A stretch of 5,214 nt of DNA from CBFHWY01 sp965659675 (GTDB lineage Bacteria > Bacteroidota > Bacteroidia > Flavobacteriales_G > Salibacteraceae), in assembly GCA_965659675.1 (NCBI GenBank), contig CBFHWY010000120.1, positions 1 through 5,214 of the forward strand, read 5' to 3'. Position 1 is the stretch's first letter. Every line of letters begins with the position of its first letter. The translations under genes were made by a program, and so were the position numbers. Positions 5,078 to 5,214 of the stretch are shown one piece after another. Below the pieces are notes generated by a model. It worked only from the letters and a program-made list of their open reading frames with translations. It made no database searches and was not told the origin of the DNA.

Positions 5078-5214
5078 TTGGCACTTAATTACATATTCAT
5101 CGGCTTCTTTCTGGTCGCATTTGTGGTGGCGATCATCCGCTTTGTCTTCTTTGGAGATATCGAGGTATTTACGAGGATGTTCAGTTCATCGATGGACATG
5201 GCCAAAACTGGTTT
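5078..5214 (+). CDS. N-terminus of nucleoside-recognition (SpmA/SpmB-like) membrane protein, partial
   Basis: The frame runs open from TTG at 5078 to the window end, giving 45 residues: (M)ALNYIFIGFFLVAFVVAII, then RFVFFGDIEVFTRMFSSSMDMAKTGF. A single hydrophobic helix (about 4-20), the Phe-Phe-Gly-Asp turn and the DMAKTGF ending match, from memory, the N-terminus of the Bacteroidota nucleoside-recognition (Gate) domain proteins related to spore maturation proteins SpmA/SpmB; full members have several membrane helices. Their substrate is not established. The start must be at or after 5078 because an in-frame TAG occupies 5075-5077. TTG at 5078 is the best choice: relatives begin with a similar x-LNYI segment, and the first in-frame ATG is more than 90 bp further on, beyond the helix. 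The zero-length gap suggests translational coupling with the Sua5/YciO-family gene. Confidence 0.75.
   Translation, partial: MALNYIFIGFFLVAFVVAIIRFVFFGDIEVFTRMFSSSMDMAKTG

Noticed and set aside
1..5214. tRNA, rRNA, riboswitch, insertion sequence or defence genes
   Set aside because: No tRNA-like cloverleaf, rRNA sequence, transposase or recognised defence protein was seen on either strand.

Overview
The window looks like chromosomal DNA from a marine-type Bacteroidota, most likely Flavobacteriia or a close relative. The evidence is indirect: a promoter region of the Bacteroidota type (TTG, about 19 nt, TAnnTTTG), start codons without clear Shine-Dalgarno sequences, a lipoprotein carrying the 'C-x-D-P-x-A-x-N-Y...DDGSC' module common in secreted proteins of this phylum, and housekeeping proteins that read like flavobacterial family members. 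No species call is possible from sequence reading alone.

Layout. (1) 2-331 (+): the 3' end of an unrecognised, AT-rich gene (114 of 331 bases are G or C, about 34%), which looks accessory. (2) 332-517: intergenic DNA with two imperfect hairpins, perhaps a repeat or cassette boundary. (3) 518-1669 (-): an exported PQQ-type sugar (sorbosone/glucose) dehydrogenase-family protein. (4) 1731-2900 (+): a divergently transcribed lipoprotein of unknown function with one DDGSC module. (5) 2857-3020: a patchwork of short tandem repeats (14 bp, 21 bp and 7 bp units) that supplies the lipoprotein's C-terminus and stop codon. (6) 3084-3641 (-): an FMN split-barrel (pyridoxamine 5'-phosphate oxidase-like) protein, convergent with the lipoprotein and ending in an inverted copy of the same repeat core. 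(7) 3739-4395 (+): a small transaldolase of the TalC/FSA class. (8) 4454-5077 (+): a Sua5/YrdC/YciO-family protein, closest in sequence to YciO. (9) 5078 to the window end (+): the N-terminus of a nucleoside-recognition (SpmA/SpmB-like) membrane protein, beginning with TTG directly after the preceding stop codon.

How the parts relate. Genes 7-9 run in the same direction with short or no gaps and may be one operon. They are metabolic and membrane functions without an obvious shared pathway. The split-barrel and transaldolase genes diverge from two promoters that appear to occupy the same 36 bp, so they could compete for polymerase. The sugar dehydrogenase and lipoprotein genes also diverge. 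I found no convincing new multi-gene system. The most unusual parts are the repeat patch between the two convergent genes, the interleaved promoters, the TAG-TTG junction, and the hairpin region beside the AT-rich left-hand gene.
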